A stretch of DNA of 64,000 nt from Paraburkholderia phenazinium (GTDB lineage: Bacteria; Pseudomonadota; Gammaproteobacteria; Burkholderiales; Burkholderiaceae): the NCBI RefSeq assembly GCF_900100735.1, contig NZ_FNCJ01000001.1, forward strand, positions 62,001 to 126,000, written 5' to 3'. Shown here piece after piece: positions 18,355 to 27,203 of the stretch; position 1 is the first letter of the stretch, and each line of letters opens with the position of its first letter. Position numbers and translations under genes: made by a program. The notes under the pieces are model-generated. The model had not been told where the DNA came from and did no database searches. It saw only the letters and a program-made list of their open reading frames with translations.

Positions 18355-18452
18355 GATGGCCTCGCCAAAAAACGTTTCGTGGCTACAATCGTAGGCGTAG
18401 CAAGGGTTTACGCAAAACGATCAATTTTCACCTCTATGTGAGAAAAATTGCG

Positions 18453-19409
18453 ATGGACCTTCGACATCTCCCCGCGCTCAACGCGATCAAGGCCTTCGAA
18501 GCCGCCGCCCGGCACGAGAGTTTCTCGCGCGCGGCGGACGAACTGTTCGTCACGCACGGCGCGGTCAGCCACCAGATTCGGGCGCTCGAGGCGGAATTGG
18601 GGGCAAAACTCTTTGCCCGCGACGGCAAACGGGTGCGCCTGACCGAGGTCGGCCGCCGTTACGCCGCGCAGGTGCGCAGCGCCCTGACGGCGCTCGCCGA
18701 GGCCACCCGGGAAATCCGCGCCGGCGACCGCGAGCGGCGCCTGGTGGTGTCGATGCTGTCGTCGTTCGCGGCGCGCTGGGTGACGCCGCGCATCGGCAGT
18801 TTTATCGAAGCCCATCCGCAATGGGATCTCGAACTGCTGTCCACCAATTCGCTGACGGACTTCGCCCGCGACGACGTCGATGCGGCGATTCGCTTCGGCT
18901 ACGGCAAATATCCGGGCCTGCACGCCGAGCTGCTGCTCGAAGAGATCTTCTTCCCTGCCTGCTCGCCCAATTTCAACGGCGGCAGGCTGCCGAAAGTCCC
19001 GGGCGACCTCGCCAAAGTCCCGCTTCTGCGCTCCGACGACGAGCTGTGGCGCCCGTGGTTCGACGCCGCCGGCCTCGCCGACTGGCCCGAGCCGAAACGC
19101 GGCGTGCTGTATCAGGATTCATCGAACCTGCTGCAGGCCGCCATCGACGGTCAGGGCATCGCGCTTACGCGCCGCTCGCTCGCCATGCATGAGATCGCTG
19201 CGGGGCGCCTCGTGCGGCTATTCGATGTGGATGGTCCCAGCCCATGGCAGTACTACTTCATCTGCCCGCCGCAAAGCATGCAGGCGGAACGGGTGCGGGC
19301 GTTTCGGGATTGGGTGTTCGAGGAAGTGGGACAGTTCAAGCAGCTCTTCGACCAGGCTTGCGCAGCCGGGCCGCAAAGCGCGGCGGACGCATTGCACGTC
19401 GCACCGTAA
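18453..19409 (+). CDS. GcvA-like LysR-family regulator
   Basis: A LysR regulator of the GcvA/AmpR subgroup. The winged HTH spans about residues 5-65, starting LRHLPALNAIKAFEAAARHE, with FVTHGAVSHQIRALE as recognition region, followed by the effector domain. The start is put at ATG 18453, which gives the family's usual MDLRHLPALN; a GTG at 18438 would add five residues. The length is about 318 aa. No glycine cleavage genes are adjacent, so the target is most likely the divergent DUF2917 gene. The subgroup is firm; the regulated function is unknown. Confidence 0.85.
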   Translation: MDLRHLPALNAIKAFEAAARHESFSRAADELFVTHGAVSHQIRALEAELGAKLFARDGKRVRLTEVGRRYAAQVRSALTALAEATREIRAGDRERRLVVSMLSSFAARWVTPRIGSFIEAHPQWDLELLSTNSLTDFARDDVDAAIRFGYGKYPGLHAELLLEEIFFPACSPNFNGGRLPKVPGDLAKVPLLRSDDELWRPWFDAAGLADWPEPKRGVLYQDSSNLLQAAIDGQGIALTRRSLAMHEIAAGRLVRLFDVDGPSPWQYYFICPPQSMQAERVRAFRDWVFEEVGQFKQLFDQACAAGPQSAADALHVAP

Positions 19410-19469
19410 TCCGCTTGTAGCGAGCGGGAAACTCAAGGCAGACCGGGGCGCAAAGCGCCCCGCCACCCC

Positions 19470-19739
19470 TTACAGCACGACTTTCACCATCGGGTGCCCA
19501 GTGAGGGCGCGATAGATATCGTCGAGGTGCGCGCGGCTCGTGGCCCGCACCGTCACCGTCAGGCCGGTGTAATTGCCGCCGCTCGACGGCCGGGTCTCGA
19601 CGCGCGAGGTGTCGACATCCGCGTCGAACTGCTTGACCACCGTCACGATCGTCTCGGCAAACTCGGGATGCGACTTGCCCATCACCTTGATCGGAAAATC
19701 GCAGGGAAACTCGAACAGCGAGTCATTGTCGGGTTGCAT
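19470..19739 (-). CDS. YbeD-like DUF493 protein
   Basis: An 89-aa protein of the DUF493/YbeD family, a ferredoxin-like ACT-type fold. Conserved features are LFEFPCDFPIKVMGK near the N-terminus and SSGGNYTGLTVTVRATSRAHLDDIYRALTGHPMVKVVL at the C-terminus (split across two strands). It is usually found next to lipB and dacA, suggesting a link to lipoylation or cell-wall housekeeping, but the molecular role is unknown. It lies 88 bp downstream of the D-Ala-D-Ala carboxypeptidase gene in the same direction. Confidence 0.88.
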   Translation of the reverse strand: MQPDNDSLFEFPCDFPIKVMGKSHPEFAETIVTVVKQFDADVDTSRVETRPSSGGNYTGLTVTVRATSRAHLDDIYRALTGHPMVKVVL

Positions 19740-19827
19740 CTTTCACTCCTCGGCAACGGCTCCCGCAGCATCGCTGCCGGAGCCGTCCGTCATCAGCCAG
19801 CTGCGCAGGCAACGCGCGCGCCAGCGC

Positions 19828-21051
19828 TTACTTCTTCTTGTTGAACATCAGCATCAGCGAATCCCACACGCGGCCCACCACGCCGGCTTGCGGCACGGCC
19901 TGCAGCGCGACGATCGGGAACTGCGAGATCACCTTGCCATCCGACACCAGCTTCACCGTGCCGACCTGCTGGCCTTCGGCGATCGGCGCGATCAGCGGGT
20001 CGATATGCTCGACTTGCGGCTTGGCCTTGTCGGCGACACCCTTCGGCACCGTGATGTACTGATCGGCCTTCACACCGATCTTGACCGTGTCTTCCGCACC
20101 CTTGTAGACGCGCGGCGTCTCGATCACCTGACCGGCCTTGTACAGCCGCACCGTGTCGTACGCGCTGTAACCGTAGTTCAGCATCTTCAAGCTGTCTTCG
20201 ACACGGTCGTGCTCTTTCACTTCACCCATCATCACCGAGACGAGACGGCGCGACACGTCCGACGAACCCGGCAGCGGGCGCTTCGCGCTCGCAATCAGGC
20301 AGTAGCCGGCCGCTTGCGTGTGGCCGGTCTTCAGGCCGTCGACCGTCGGATCGATCCACAACAGGCGGTTACGGTTCGGCTGCTTGATCTTGTTGTAGGT
20401 GAATTCCTTGACCGAGAAGATGTTGTAGTAGTCAGGGAAGTCGCGAATCAGGCGCGCCGACAGGATCGCCAGGTCGCCCGCGCTCGTGTAGTGCTGCGGG
20501 TCGGGCATGCCGTTCACGTCGGCGAAATGCGTGTGGGTCATGCCGAGGCGCTGGGCTTCGGTGTTCATCATGTTGACGAACTGCGCCTCGCTGCCGCCGA
20601 CCAGCTCGGCCAGCGCGATTGCAGCGTCGTTGCCCGACTGGATGATCATGCCGTAGACGAGGTCGTGCACGGACACGGGCTTGTTCGCCTCGATGAACAT
20701 GCGCGATTCGTCGGTCTTGACGCGGCGCACCGCTTCGCTCGGATTGACGATCTGCTCCATCGTAATCTTCTTCGTCTGCAGCGCTTCGAAGACCAGATAG
20801 GCGGTCATCAGCTTGGTGAGCGACGCCGGTTCGACGCGCTCATCGGCGTTGCCGGAAGCGAGCACCTGATTGCTGGTCGCGTCGACCAGCACCCATGAGC
20901 GTGCGTTCACCGCCGGCGGCGGGACCTGCGCGAAGGCGGCCGTGCTCGCGACCAGCGAGGCTGGCAGCAACACGCCGAGCGTCACCGCACGGCTGATGGT
21001 ATGGGGAACGAAGGACGAGAGTGACGAAAAGCCGGAGGTGGAAAAACGCAT
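19828..21051 (-). CDS. dacC: D-alanyl-D-alanine carboxypeptidase (PBP5/6 family)
   Basis: A penicillin-binding protein that trims the terminal D-Ala from peptidoglycan pentapeptides. The start at 21051 gives 407 aa with a signal peptide ending in TAAFA. The active-site motifs are SLTK (Ser77, Lys80), SGN in MIIQSGNDAAIA and KTG in GLKTGHTQAAG. After the peptidase domain comes a PBP5 C-terminal beta domain. The last residues (DSLMLMFNKKK) form the short amphipathic anchor that tethers the enzyme to the periplasmic face of the inner membrane. A longer reading frame upstream adds Arg-rich sequence and is rejected. Confidence 0.93.
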   Translation of the reverse strand: MRFSTSGFSSLSSFVPHTISRAVTLGVLLPASLVASTAAFAQVPPPAVNARSWVLVDATSNQVLASGNADERVEPASLTKLMTAYLVFEALQTKKITMEQIVNPSEAVRRVKTDESRMFIEANKPVSVHDLVYGMIIQSGNDAAIALAELVGGSEAQFVNMMNTEAQRLGMTHTHFADVNGMPDPQHYTSAGDLAILSARLIRDFPDYYNIFSVKEFTYNKIKQPNRNRLLWIDPTVDGLKTGHTQAAGYCLIASAKRPLPGSSDVSRRLVSVMMGEVKEHDRVEDSLKMLNYGYSAYDTVRLYKAGQVIETPRVYKGAEDTVKIGVKADQYITVPKGVADKAKPQVEHIDPLIAPIAEGQQVGTVKLVSDGKVISQFPIVALQAVPQAGVVGRVWDSLMLMFNKKK

Positions 21052-21376
21052 AGGATCGATTCGGGCAGAAATATGCATCGCGCCCGGAGGCGCGCGGTTT
21101 GGAAGAGCCGGTCGGCGAGCGCTGGCCGCGTAAAAGCAGCGCGGCGCCCGTTGGACTTCCGGCCACACGATCGGTTCGCGCAACGCGCCCCGGCATCCGG
21201 CGCTGCCCTCATGCAGCGGCGCGCAACCGTGCGCCTGTCAGCCGGATGGGCCGCGCTGCGCCCAAAAAAGAGCGCTCATTATACGCGCGCCAGAGAGGCA
21301 AGCTTGCGGATAGCGTGTCGATAAATGTTGATTTGACGCGTACCTGTACCCCGGAAAACGTGTGCCGACCCTCTGA
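21052..21376. other. Region upstream of dacC
   Basis: A 325-bp stretch without a convincing gene. It contains a perfect minus-strand -10 hexamer for dacC (see 21278) and otherwise only GC-rich, domain-free sequence that would be the 5' leader of the dacC mRNA. Confidence 0.5.
21278..21306 (-). promoter_or_regulatory. Putative sigma-70 promoter of dacC
   Basis: On the minus strand a perfect -10 TATAAT (21278-21283) has a weak -35-like CAAGCT 17 bp upstream. It lies about 230 nt before the dacC start, implying a long leader. Confidence 0.45.
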
Positions 21377-22021
21377 TTACCGCCATGCGTCGACGATGAT
21401 GCGCTTGAGGACGTGCAGTTTTCGATGCAGAAAATGCTCGGCGCCGGGGATCACGACCACCGGCAATTCCTGCGGCCGGGCCCAGTCGTAGACCGATTGA
21501 ATGGGGACCGTATCATCGGTTTCGCCGTGAACCACAAGCGTGTTTTCCGGCACCGGCGCCACTTCCCAACGGCTCGCCGCGGTGCCGACAAACACCATCC
21601 GCTCGATCGCCTGCCCTTCTGCGACAAGCCGCGCGGCCACATGCGAGAGCACGAAGGTGCCGAACGAAAAGCCCGCGAGTACAAGGGGCAGATCGGCCTG
21701 GCCCGGCTGCGCCCGCATGTAATCGAGCACGGCGCGCAAGTCGTCGCGCTCGCCGATGCCGGCGTCGTGCTCGCCCTCGGTCTTGCCCACGCCGCGGAAA
21801 TTCGAGCGATAGGTCACGTAATTCAACTGCGTGAGCGTGCGGACCAAGGTCACCGCGACCTTGTTGTCCATCGTGCCGCCGAATAGCGGATGCGGGTGCG
21901 CCACCAGCGCAATGCCGCGCGGCGCCGCGCCGTTTTCGCGCACGTCATCGGGCAGATCGAGCGCGACCTCGATCTTGCCGACCGGCCCGTCGATCAGGAA
22001 CTGTTTCGTATGATTATTCAT
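21377..22021 (-). CDS. Alpha/beta hydrolase, DUF-type small hydrolase
   Basis: A 214-aa cytoplasmic alpha/beta hydrolase. The nucleophile elbow is GFSFG (Ser near 118), the oxyanion-region motif is VAHPHPLFGGTMDNKV, the acid is the Asp in HGETDDTVP, and the catalytic His lies in GAEHFLH. It belongs to the small hydrolases often called CocE/NonD-related or YfbR-like; the substrate is unknown. It lies 8 bp downstream of the ferredoxin gene in the same direction, and this pairing is typical of Burkholderiales. Confidence 0.82.
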   Translation of the reverse strand: MNNHTKQFLIDGPVGKIEVALDLPDDVRENGAAPRGIALVAHPHPLFGGTMDNKVAVTLVRTLTQLNYVTYRSNFRGVGKTEGEHDAGIGERDDLRAVLDYMRAQPGQADLPLVLAGFSFGTFVLSHVAARLVAEGQAIERMVFVGTAASRWEVAPVPENTLVVHGETDDTVPIQSVYDWARPQELPVVVIPGAEHFLHRKLHVLKRIIVDAWR

Positions 22022-22029
22022 CGCGCTGC

Positions 22030-22353
22030 TTACTGATCGATTTTCAGACGCTCGACCACCTTGCCGTTCGCAAGATGCGATTCGACGATCTCATCGATAT
22101 CGCTCTCGTCGACATACGTGTACCACGTGCCTTCCGGATAGATGACGATGGCCGGCCCTTCCTCGCAGCGGTCAAGACAGCCGGCCTTGTTGATGCGCAC
22201 CTGGCCCGGACCCGCGAGGCCCAGTTGCTTCACGCGCTTTTTCGCGTGCTCCTGCATGGCTTGCGCGTTGCAGTTCGCGCAGCACGGGCGCTCCGCACCG
22301 GGTTCGCGCTGGTTGAGGCAGAAGAAGACGTGGTACTTGTAGAAAGAATCCAT
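22030..22353 (-). CDS. Thioredoxin-like [2Fe-2S] ferredoxin
   Basis: A 107-aa protein of the thioredoxin-like [2Fe-2S] family (Shethna-type, NuoE-like). Cys12, the CC-x2-C group (24, 25, 28) and the later pair Cys59 and Cys63 in GCLDRCEEGP are candidate cluster ligands, the last matching the family's CLxxC pattern. The start at 22353 gives the usual short N-terminus, DSFYKYHVFFC. Electron carrier is the family role; its partner is unknown. It is in an operon with the hydrolase gene. Confidence 0.85.
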   Translation of the reverse strand: MDSFYKYHVFFCLNQREPGAERPCCANCNAQAMQEHAKKRVKQLGLAGPGQVRINKAGCLDRCEEGPAIVIYPEGTWYTYVDESDIDEIVESHLANGKVVERLKIDQ

Positions 22354-22502
22354 GATGTCCGGGGCGAGACGGTAAGGGGGAGCGGGATGGGCGCCTGCGG
22401 GTTCAAGCACCGCGGCGCGCCTGTAGTGCGACGATTATAGCGACGAGGGCATACAGGTGCTCGGACACGCCAGTTGCTCGCTGCTGCACCCGCTCACCGC
22501 GC

Positions 22503-23174
22503 TCACTGCGCGGCGACGAGCGCCTGCACGCCAAGCCACGCGGAGATCTGCGCGACGAGATCGTCGCTCGCCGCGGCAAGCGCTTGCGCCCCGCCCGCAG
22601 CGTCGGACGAACTGGCCGGCGCGCGGGCAATGAAGGTGCGTTGAGCGAGCACCTTGCCGCCTTGCGTCAGCGTGGCGCGCGCGGTGACCGCGCCGTGGCT
22701 TTGCGCCTGGCTGTCGAAAATCTGTTCGAACTCGCTCAGATCCACCTTCAACACCGGCGCGCTCACGCCGTCCGCGCCGGTCAGCACTGTGCCGCGCTGC
22801 GACAGCGCGTTGCGCAGGCGCTGGGTCAGCAGCGCGGACGGCGCCATGGTCCAGTGGCTGTTCGCATAGGCGGCGGTCTGCTGCGCGTCGGCATAGCTGA
22901 GCCGGTAGATCAGCTTGTCGGAGTTGAGTGTCTCGGGGGCCGTCACATCCAGCACCTTGACCGCCGGCATCGGCCCGGAGGTGGCCGTCTGCGGCGCCGG
23001 GCCGAGGTCGTAGCGGATGTCGGCGAGCGCCGCCGGCGTGCCCGCGCAGCCGGCCAGCATGCCGAACGCGAGCACGGCCGCCAACGCAGCGCCAGCGGAA
23101 CGCAAATTGCGGAGTTGGCTACGCATCGAGCTGTGAAGCTGGCTTCGAAGCGGGCGATGAAGCAAGCGAGTCAT
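22503..23174 (-). CDS. ABC-type transport auxiliary lipoprotein (PqiC-like)
   Basis: A 223-aa lipoprotein. The start is placed at 23174, where AAGGA lies 8 bp upstream. A basic N-terminus and hydrophobic segment lead to the lipobox LAGC. The mature protein is of the ABC_trans_aux/PqiC family: YDLGPAPQT near its N-terminus and a C-terminal region with LAAASDDLVAQISAWL. It is the last gene of an Mla-like lipid transporter operon and would sit in the outer membrane, receiving or delivering lipid to the MlaD-type ring protein encoded directly upstream. Confidence 0.85.
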   Translation of the reverse strand: MTRLLHRPLRSQLHSSMRSQLRNLRSAGAALAAVLAFGMLAGCAGTPAALADIRYDLGPAPQTATSGPMPAVKVLDVTAPETLNSDKLIYRLSYADAQQTAAYANSHWTMAPSALLTQRLRNALSQRGTVLTGADGVSAPVLKVDLSEFEQIFDSQAQSHGAVTARATLTQGGKVLAQRTFIARAPASSSDAAGGAQALAAASDDLVAQISAWLGVQALVAAQ

Positions 23175-23192
23175 GATGTTCATCCTTTCAAA

Positions 23193-24155
23193 TCATTTTG
23201 CCGCGGGCGCTGCAGGCCACGTAAAGCCAGGCTCGCCCGGACCGGGCGAAGCCGGCGGAGCGCCGAACAGCACACTGCGCGGACTGGTGCTGAACACGTC
23301 AGCCGCGCGGTCCACCGAACGCATGGTGGAGCGCACATCGTCAGCCAGTGAATTGACGCGCGGCAACGTGTCGTACCCCACTCGCGCCGACAACTCCTGC
23401 ACCGAGGTATTCATCGAGGTCAGCGCGTCGCCTGCCTGCTGCGCCGCCGTGCCGACCTTGTTCAGGTTGCTCTCAAACGGACCGTCCGGCCGGTTCAGGC
23501 CGGTGATCAGCTGGTTGGTCGACGCCAGCGTGCGGTCGAGCTGGTCAATCGTCTGCGGCAGCTTGCCGGCCGCCGGCGTCATCTGCTTCGTCAATGTCGT
23601 GACGCCGTCGGCGGCATGCTGCAGGCTCGCCGCCGTCGCCAGCAACTGGTCGCGCATTTCCGGCGACAGCACGTCGTTCACGTCGTCCGCGACCCGCTCC
23701 AGCTTGCGCAGCAGGACCTCGCCGCGCTGCTGCAACTGATCGAGCAGGCCCGGACGCATCGGCAATTGCGCAACCTCTTTCAGCGACGAAGGCAAGGGCG
23801 TCAGATCGCGCCCCGTATCGTCGAGCTGGATGAAGGCAATACCGGTTACGCCCTGAAAACCGAGGCTGCCGAAGGTCGAATGCGTGATCGGCGCGTGCTG
23901 GTCCACCAGAATCCGGATCAGGATCTGCCCGGGGTGTTCGCGATCGAACTTGATCGACTGCACCTTGCCCACGTCGAGGCCGCGATAGCGTACCGCGGCG
24001 TCCGTGTAGAGTCCGGTGACATTGGTGCGGGCAATCAGATCGTACGGCACGCGCACCGAACGGTCGACATTGAACAAAAAGGCCGCCGCCGCGATTGCCA
24101 CCAGCAGCACCACCGTGAAGAGCCCAGCCCAGAAGGCATGTGATTTGTTTTCCAT
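23193..24155 (-). CDS. MlaD/MCE-domain lipid transport protein
   Basis: A 320-aa protein anchored by one N-terminal TM segment (about residues 8-28), with an MCE domain from about 38 to 115 containing VTGLYTDAAVRYRGLDVGKV. A long helical tail follows (about 130-290). MCE proteins form hexameric rings that bind phospholipid in the periplasm. The tail is longer than in E. coli MlaD (183 aa), so it may form a longer bridge. The gene lies between the ATPase and the auxiliary lipoprotein genes. Confidence 0.88.
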   Translation of the reverse strand: MENKSHAFWAGLFTVVLLVAIAAAAFLFNVDRSVRVPYDLIARTNVTGLYTDAAVRYRGLDVGKVQSIKFDREHPGQILIRILVDQHAPITHSTFGSLGFQGVTGIAFIQLDDTGRDLTPLPSSLKEVAQLPMRPGLLDQLQQRGEVLLRKLERVADDVNDVLSPEMRDQLLATAASLQHAADGVTTLTKQMTPAAGKLPQTIDQLDRTLASTNQLITGLNRPDGPFESNLNKVGTAAQQAGDALTSMNTSVQELSARVGYDTLPRVNSLADDVRSTMRSVDRAADVFSTSPRSVLFGAPPASPGPGEPGFTWPAAPAAK

Positions 24156-24171
24156 TGTCAGGTTCCCTGGT

Positions 24172-25050
24172 TCACAGCGGCAATTCAGACGATGCCGGTT
24201 CGAGCGCCGCGGGCGGCAGCTTGGCGCGGCGCTCCGGCGGCAGCGCCTGCAAGGCGCGGCGGCCGCGCAGGCCGAGGAAATACTCGCGAATAAACGGATG
24301 GTCGACGCCCGCGGCCTCCTCCACAGGCGCTGCGACCAGCACCTTGCGGTCGGCCAGGACGGCGACGCGGGTGGACAGCGCGACCATGGTGTCGAGATCG
24401 TGGGTCACCATCACGACGGTCAGGCCTAGCGCGCGGTGCAGCGTGCTCACCAGTTCGACGAACTCGTCGGACGCCTGCGGATCGAGCCCGGCGGTCGGCT
24501 CGTCGAGAAACAGCAGTTCGGGTTCGAGAGCGATCGCGCGGGCGATGCCGACCCGTTTGATCATCCCGCCCGAGAGCGCCGACGGCATCTTCGACGCATG
24601 CTTGCATGGCAGGCCGACCATCTCGAGCTTCAGCATCACGATATCGCGCAACAGGTCCTCGGGGATCTTGCCGAGCTCGCGCAACGGCTGCGCGATGTTG
24701 TCGAACACCGACAGCGACGAGAACAACGCGCCACGCTGGAACAGCATGCCGGAGCGGCTGCGCATCAAGAGCGCGGTTTCCGGCGGGATGGTCGAGAGGT
24801 CCTCGCCGAACAGCTTGATGGTGCCGGACGAGGGTTTCTCGAGGCCGAGAATCTGCCGCACCAGCGTGGTCTTGCCCGAGCCCGAACCGCCGACAATCGA
24901 CACGATCTCGCCGCGCCGCACTTCGAAGTTCAGGTGCTGATGGACGATATTGCGGCCGTAGCGCTTGGTCAGATCGCGCACCTCGATCACCGGTTCGGCG
25001 ATCGAAGGCAAGGGCTGGCCGCGCACGGCTTGAGTGAGCGGCGCGGTCAT
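24172..25050 (-). CDS. MlaF-like ABC ATP-binding protein
   Basis: A 292-aa ATPase of the lipid-transport (Mla/Ttg2) family. Walker A GGSGSGKTT is near residue 54, signature LSGGMIKRVGIARAI near 157, Walker B LLFLDEPTAGLDP near 178 and the H-switch at VTHDLDT. The sequence around the signature (GGM.KRV..ARA) is typical of MlaF. It overlaps the permease gene upstream by 4 bp. It powers phospholipid movement between the membranes; the direction cannot be read from sequence. Confidence 0.9.
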   Translation of the reverse strand: MTAPLTQAVRGQPLPSIAEPVIEVRDLTKRYGRNIVHQHLNFEVRRGEIVSIVGGSGSGKTTLVRQILGLEKPSSGTIKLFGEDLSTIPPETALLMRSRSGMLFQRGALFSSLSVFDNIAQPLRELGKIPEDLLRDIVMLKLEMVGLPCKHASKMPSALSGGMIKRVGIARAIALEPELLFLDEPTAGLDPQASDEFVELVSTLHRALGLTVVMVTHDLDTMVALSTRVAVLADRKVLVAAPVEEAAGVDHPFIREYFLGLRGRRALQALPPERRAKLPPAALEPASSELPL

Positions 25051-26216
25051 CCGAGCCCCACGTTCTGGAACAGGATGGCGAACACCGCGTCGGCGAGAAT
25101 CACGATCGTGATCGACGACACCACTGAGGTGGTGGTGCCCTCACCGAGGCTCTGCGAATTCGCCTTGATGCGAAAGCCGAAATGGCAGCCGACGATGGCA
25201 ATCAGCATGCCGAAGGCGACGCCCTTGCCAAGACCTATCCACAGGTTGGCGACCGGCACGACGCTCGGCAGCGCCCGGAAGAAATAGCTCATGTCGATGC
25301 CGAGCACCACTTTGGCGGCAAGCGCGCCGCCGGTAAGCGCGACGATATTGGTCCACATGACGAGCAGCGGCATCGCCACGCCGAGCGCAACAACCCGCGG
25401 CAGAATCAGCCGCAAGCCGTGCGGAATGCCCATCACGCGCATCGCATCGAGTTCTTCTGTGACGCGCATCACGCCGATCTGCGCGGTGATCGCCGAGCCG
25501 GAGCGGCCCGCCACCAGGATCGCCGAGAGCACCGGTCCCAGCTCGCGAATCACCGAGAGGCCGAGAATGTTGACGATGTACTGGTTCGCGCCGAACAGGC
25601 GCAACTGTTGCGCCGACAGATAGCTCAGCACGATGCCGATCAGGAAGGCCACCAGCGCGGTGATCGGCAGCGCCTTGGTGCCGGCGTTATAGACGTTCGC
25701 TGAGATCTCGGTCCACGGTGTGATCTTCGGATTGCGTACGATGGCAAGCAGGTCGAGCACGACGCGCCCGAACATCGCAATACCGCCATAAAGATGCTCG
25801 AAGAACGAGAACAGCGACAGGCCGAGGCGGGTGAACGGATCGAAGCGCACAACGGACTCGGGTGCTTCGCGCACCGAATCGAGCAAGGCGATGCGTTCGA
25901 ATATGTCGCGCTGCGTGGCGTTCAGCTCAACCACCTGGGACGGCAGCTTGTGGCCCCAGACACGCCACAGCGCCTGGCCGCCGACGTGGTCCATCCGCTC
26001 GATGCGCGACAGATCCCATTGCATACCCTCGGCGCCGATCAGCGAGCGCAGACGGGGCACCACCTTGCCGGTGGCGCGGTCGCGCGCGAGCGCAAGCGCC
26101 GTCCATTGCCCGGAGAGCCGGACGATCTTGCCTTGGCTGCCTGCCGCGACTTCAAGGCCGGGCGGAGTGTCGTAGTTCAAGGATCGCTGGATTCTGGTTA
26201 TCGGATCAGGGGCCAT
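25047..26216 (-). CDS. MlaE-like permease with fused N-terminal STAS domain
   Basis: A 389-aa membrane protein. Residues 20-115 form a STAS-like domain (VRLSGQWTAL, then WDLSRIERMDHVGGQALWRVW), corresponding to the separate MlaB protein of E. coli. The rest is the MlaE permease with about five TM segments and the motifs PITALVAFLIGIVLSYLSAQQ and RELGPVLSAILVAGRSGSAI. The start at 26216 is favoured; a longer frame upstream overlaps the divergent birA promoter region. It is the first gene of the four-gene operon, 81 bp from divergent birA. Confidence 0.88.
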   Translation of the reverse strand: MAPDPITRIQRSLNYDTPPGLEVAAGSQGKIVRLSGQWTALALARDRATGKVVPRLRSLIGAEGMQWDLSRIERMDHVGGQALWRVWGHKLPSQVVELNATQRDIFERIALLDSVREAPESVVRFDPFTRLGLSLFSFFEHLYGGIAMFGRVVLDLLAIVRNPKITPWTEISANVYNAGTKALPITALVAFLIGIVLSYLSAQQLRLFGANQYIVNILGLSVIRELGPVLSAILVAGRSGSAITAQIGVMRVTEELDAMRVMGIPHGLRLILPRVVALGVAMPLLVMWTNIVALTGGALAAKVVLGIDMSYFFRALPSVVPVANLWIGLGKGVAFGMLIAIVGCHFGFRIKANSQSLGEGTTTSVVSSITIVILADAVFAILFQNVGLG

Positions 26217-26297
26217 TGTAACGAAGGCGGCGCGAAGGAAGCGCGCTCCGTCACAACGGATGGGCCGTGCGCGCGCCCTGTCGCTACAATAAGCGGC

Positions 26298-27203
26298 ATG
26301 AACGCCTCCAAGACTCCCCCCCAAGCCGGCCCGACGGGCGACTGGCGCATCGACCGCGAGCGCGCCGTCGCGCTGTTCGGTGCTCATGCTCACGACTGGC
26401 CGATCGAAATCGTCGAGGAAACCGGCTCCACCAACGCCGACCTGATGGCACGCGTCAAGGCGCTGCCACGCCGCTCAAATGCGCTGCCGCGGCCGATCGT
26501 GCGCGTGGCGTATCTGCAGACCGCCGGCCGTGGGCGGCGCGGTCGCACGTGGTACGCGGAGCCCGGCAATGCGCTGCTGTTTTCGGTGGCCTGCGTGCTG
26601 CCGCGGCCGCTCGAAGAACTCGGCGGGCTGAGCCTCGCGGTGGGCGTCGCGCTGGTCGACGGGCTGCGCTCGCTGCCGGTCGCAGGGCCGGGCCAGATCG
26701 CCTTGAAATGGCCCAACGACGTGCTGCTGGAAGGCGACAAGCTGGCCGGCATCCTGATCGAAACGGCCTGGAGCACCGACTATGCGACTGCAGTGGTGAT
26801 CGGCATCGGCACCAACGTGAAGGGGGCGGACGAGCTGGCCGCCAAGGTCGGCGCGCTGAACGCCGACATCCCGCCGCAGGCGCGCGGCACCGTGCCGACG
26901 GCATTGTCGGCGGCGCTGCCCAATGCCAATCTGACCGATACGCTCGCCGCCGAGCTGAACGCACTCGAACCGGCGCTCAAGCGCTTCGGCGAGGACGGCT
27001 TCGAGCCGTTCCAGCCGCGCTGGAACGCCTGTCACGCCTACGCGGGCCGTGAAGTGGTGCTGCTCGAACAGGGTGTCGAGATTGCGCGCGGCGTGGCCGC
27101 AGGGGTGGACGAAATCGGGCAGTTGCTGCTCGATACGCCCACGGGCCGCCAGGCGATCGCCACCGGCGACGTCTCGCTGCGTCTGGCCGACGGCACGGCA
27201 TGA
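26298..27203 (+). CDS. birA: Biotin--[acetyl-CoA-carboxylase] ligase
   Basis: It attaches biotin to the carboxyl carrier protein of acetyl-CoA carboxylase and related enzymes. It is 301 aa. The ligase core shows [10 protein letters not shown], the biotinyl-AMP loop [20 protein letters not shown], and KWPNDVLL with the catalytic Lys. The C-terminal SH3-like domain ends the protein. The N-terminal DNA-binding domain of E. coli BirA is absent, so this is a monofunctional ligase and not a repressor. The stop overlaps the coaX start (ATGA), a translationally coupled pair. Confidence 0.94.
   Translation: MNASKTPPQAGPTGDWRIDRERAVALFGAHAHDWPIEIVEETGSTNADLMARVKALPRRSNALPRPIVRVAYLQTAGRGRRGRTWYAEPGNALLFSVACVLPRPLEELGGLSLAVGVALVDGLRSLPVAGPGQIALKWPNDVLLEGDKLAGILIETAWSTDYATAVVIGIGTNVKGADELAAKVGALNADIPPQARGTVPTALSAALPNANLTDTLAAELNALEPALKRFGEDGFEPFQPRWNACHAYAGREVVLLEQGVEIARGVAAGVDEIGQLLLDTPTGRQAIATGDVSLRLADGTA

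Noticed and set aside
21052..21183. N-terminal extension of the dacC frame
   Set aside because: The signal peptide begins at 21051; the extension is Arg/Pro-rich and unlike the family.
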